7,571 bases of DNA, taken from positions 1-7,571 of the forward strand of contig JAHWJV010000169.1 in NCBI GenBank assembly GCA_019348265.1, given 5' to 3'. Below the pieces are notes generated by a model. That model had not been told where the DNA came from. It was given only the letters and a program-made list of their open reading frames with translations, and did no database searches. Shown here in pieces: positions 7,243-7,571 of the stretch. The position numbers and the translations under genes were made by a program. Position 1 is the stretch's first letter. Each line of letters opens with the position of its first letter. This DNA comes from Gemmatimonadota bacterium. Lineage in GTDB: Bacteria > Gemmatimonadota > Gemmatimonadetes > Longimicrobiales > Longimicrobiaceae.

Positions 7243-7319
7243 TGACAGAAGACTGGCTCGAAGACGCTCCCGAGAAGTGGATGGCATTTCGACGCGCCGA
7301 TCCGGAGGCAGCGTCGTAG
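7243..7319 (+). CDS. C-terminal tail of an unidentified protein
   Basis: On the plus strand, LTEDWLEDAPEKWMAFRRAD (followed by PEAAS) and a TAG stop read like a genuine soluble protein C-terminus, with mixed acidic, basic and aromatic residues. The opposite strand in this interval gives an implausible cysteine-rich peptide. Immediately upstream the good coding strand is the minus strand (peptidase fragment), so the two cannot be parts of intact neighbouring genes. The tail lies in the same frame as the DUF5916 gene, which I take to be chance. I do not recognise the family. Confidence 0.35.
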
Positions 7320-7460
7320 CTGCCCCCGATCGAGGATTGACTCGGAATCGGCAGCACTGCAAGGCTCCAGCCCATGGACGGGAACAGCAGCGGAGTTGAA
7401 GGCGAACAGAACACCGGCTTCTCAACAGAGAGATATCACGCAATGGCAGCCGCCCTCCCG

Positions 7461-7466
7461 TAGGAT
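7461..7466 (+). promoter_or_regulatory. Possible -10 box of a leaderless promoter
   Basis: TAGGAT fits the actinobacterial -10 pattern TANNNT and ends eight bases before the ATG at 7475. Transcription would then begin at or beside the start codon, giving a leaderless mRNA, and no strong ribosome site is present. No clear -35 box is visible. Confidence 0.4.
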
Positions 7467-7474
7467 GCAGGCTC

Positions 7475-7571
7475 ATGCGCCGTCTTCCCGCCTTCGCCCT
7501 CGCCGTTGTCGTCCCCGTGGTCCTGACCGGCTGCAGCGACGACGCGCCGTCGACCGCCACCCCGCCGTCGA
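7475..7571 (+). CDS. Lipoprotein, N-terminal part, cut by window end
   Basis: The first 32 codons read MRRLPAFALAVVVPVVLTGC and continue SDDAPSTATPPS. Two arginines, a hydrophobic core and the lipobox LTGC make Cys20 the likely lipid attachment site. A Ser/Thr/Pro-rich linker follows, typical of actinobacterial lipoproteins. Nothing of the mature domain lies in the window, so function cannot be assigned. The -10-like TAGGAT just upstream suggests leaderless expression. Confidence 0.7.
   Translation, partial: MRRLPAFALAVVVPVVLTGCSDDAPSTATPPS

Noticed and set aside
7003..7319. Extension of the DUF5916 reading frame to the TAG at 7319 as its true C-terminus
   Set aside because: From 7003 to ~7240 the translation is rich in His, Arg and Gly and is antisense to a better protein; family members end with hydrophobic beta strands instead.

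Overview
The window is GC-rich bacterial DNA. Its middle part, from about 231 to about 6978, looks like one coherent stretch from a Gemmatimonadota-like or similar high-GC environmental bacterium. The evidence is a large periplasmic/outer-membrane CBM9–DUF5916 protein of the kind abundant in Gemmatimonadota and Bacteroidota, together with cobalamin genes and a two-domain lipoprotein. The assignment to a phylum is inference. Both ends look like fragments of other, actinobacterium-like genes, joined to the middle at very short stretches of sequence that both partners share. The window is therefore best read as a chimeric metagenome contig, or a piece of one.

Layout, left to right. The first ~230 bases (minus strand) encode a piece of an actinobacterial-type branched-chain aminotransferase (IlvE). 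Without a frame break this becomes the N-terminal three quarters of the cobinamide kinase/guanylyltransferase CobU (to 623). cobU overlaps the end of a complete cobyric acid synthase gene, cobQ (605-2089). The two act in the late steps of cobalamin assembly: CobQ amidates the corrin ring, and CobU activates the aminopropanol side chain for nucleotide-loop assembly. Upstream of cobQ is a ~180-base leader with hairpins, then a strong terminator-like palindrome (2273-2304).

The palindrome closes a minus-strand gene (2322-3701) for a lipoprotein with a carboxypeptidase-regulatory-like domain and a long alanine-rich helical region. The 5' leader of this gene carries a well-formed c-di-GMP-I (GEMM) riboswitch aptamer, with the binding-site bases in place (about 3760-3834). 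This is the most interesting biological signal in the window: an uncharacterised surface lipoprotein that is probably controlled by cyclic di-GMP. A ~700-base gene-free region with several inverted repeats separates it from the divergent plus-strand CBM9–DUF5916 gene (from 4536).

The DUF5916 protein runs normally to a VDPDGAGP motif near 7000, where the sequence changes abruptly. From there to about 7240 the minus strand encodes a short M1-metallopeptidase-like piece. After about 7240 the plus strand reads as the C-terminal tail of an unidentified protein ending at 7319. A short gap with an actinobacterial-style -10 box then leads into the first 32 codons of a lipoprotein (7475 to the window end). 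I found no mobile element, CRISPR array, tRNA or rRNA.
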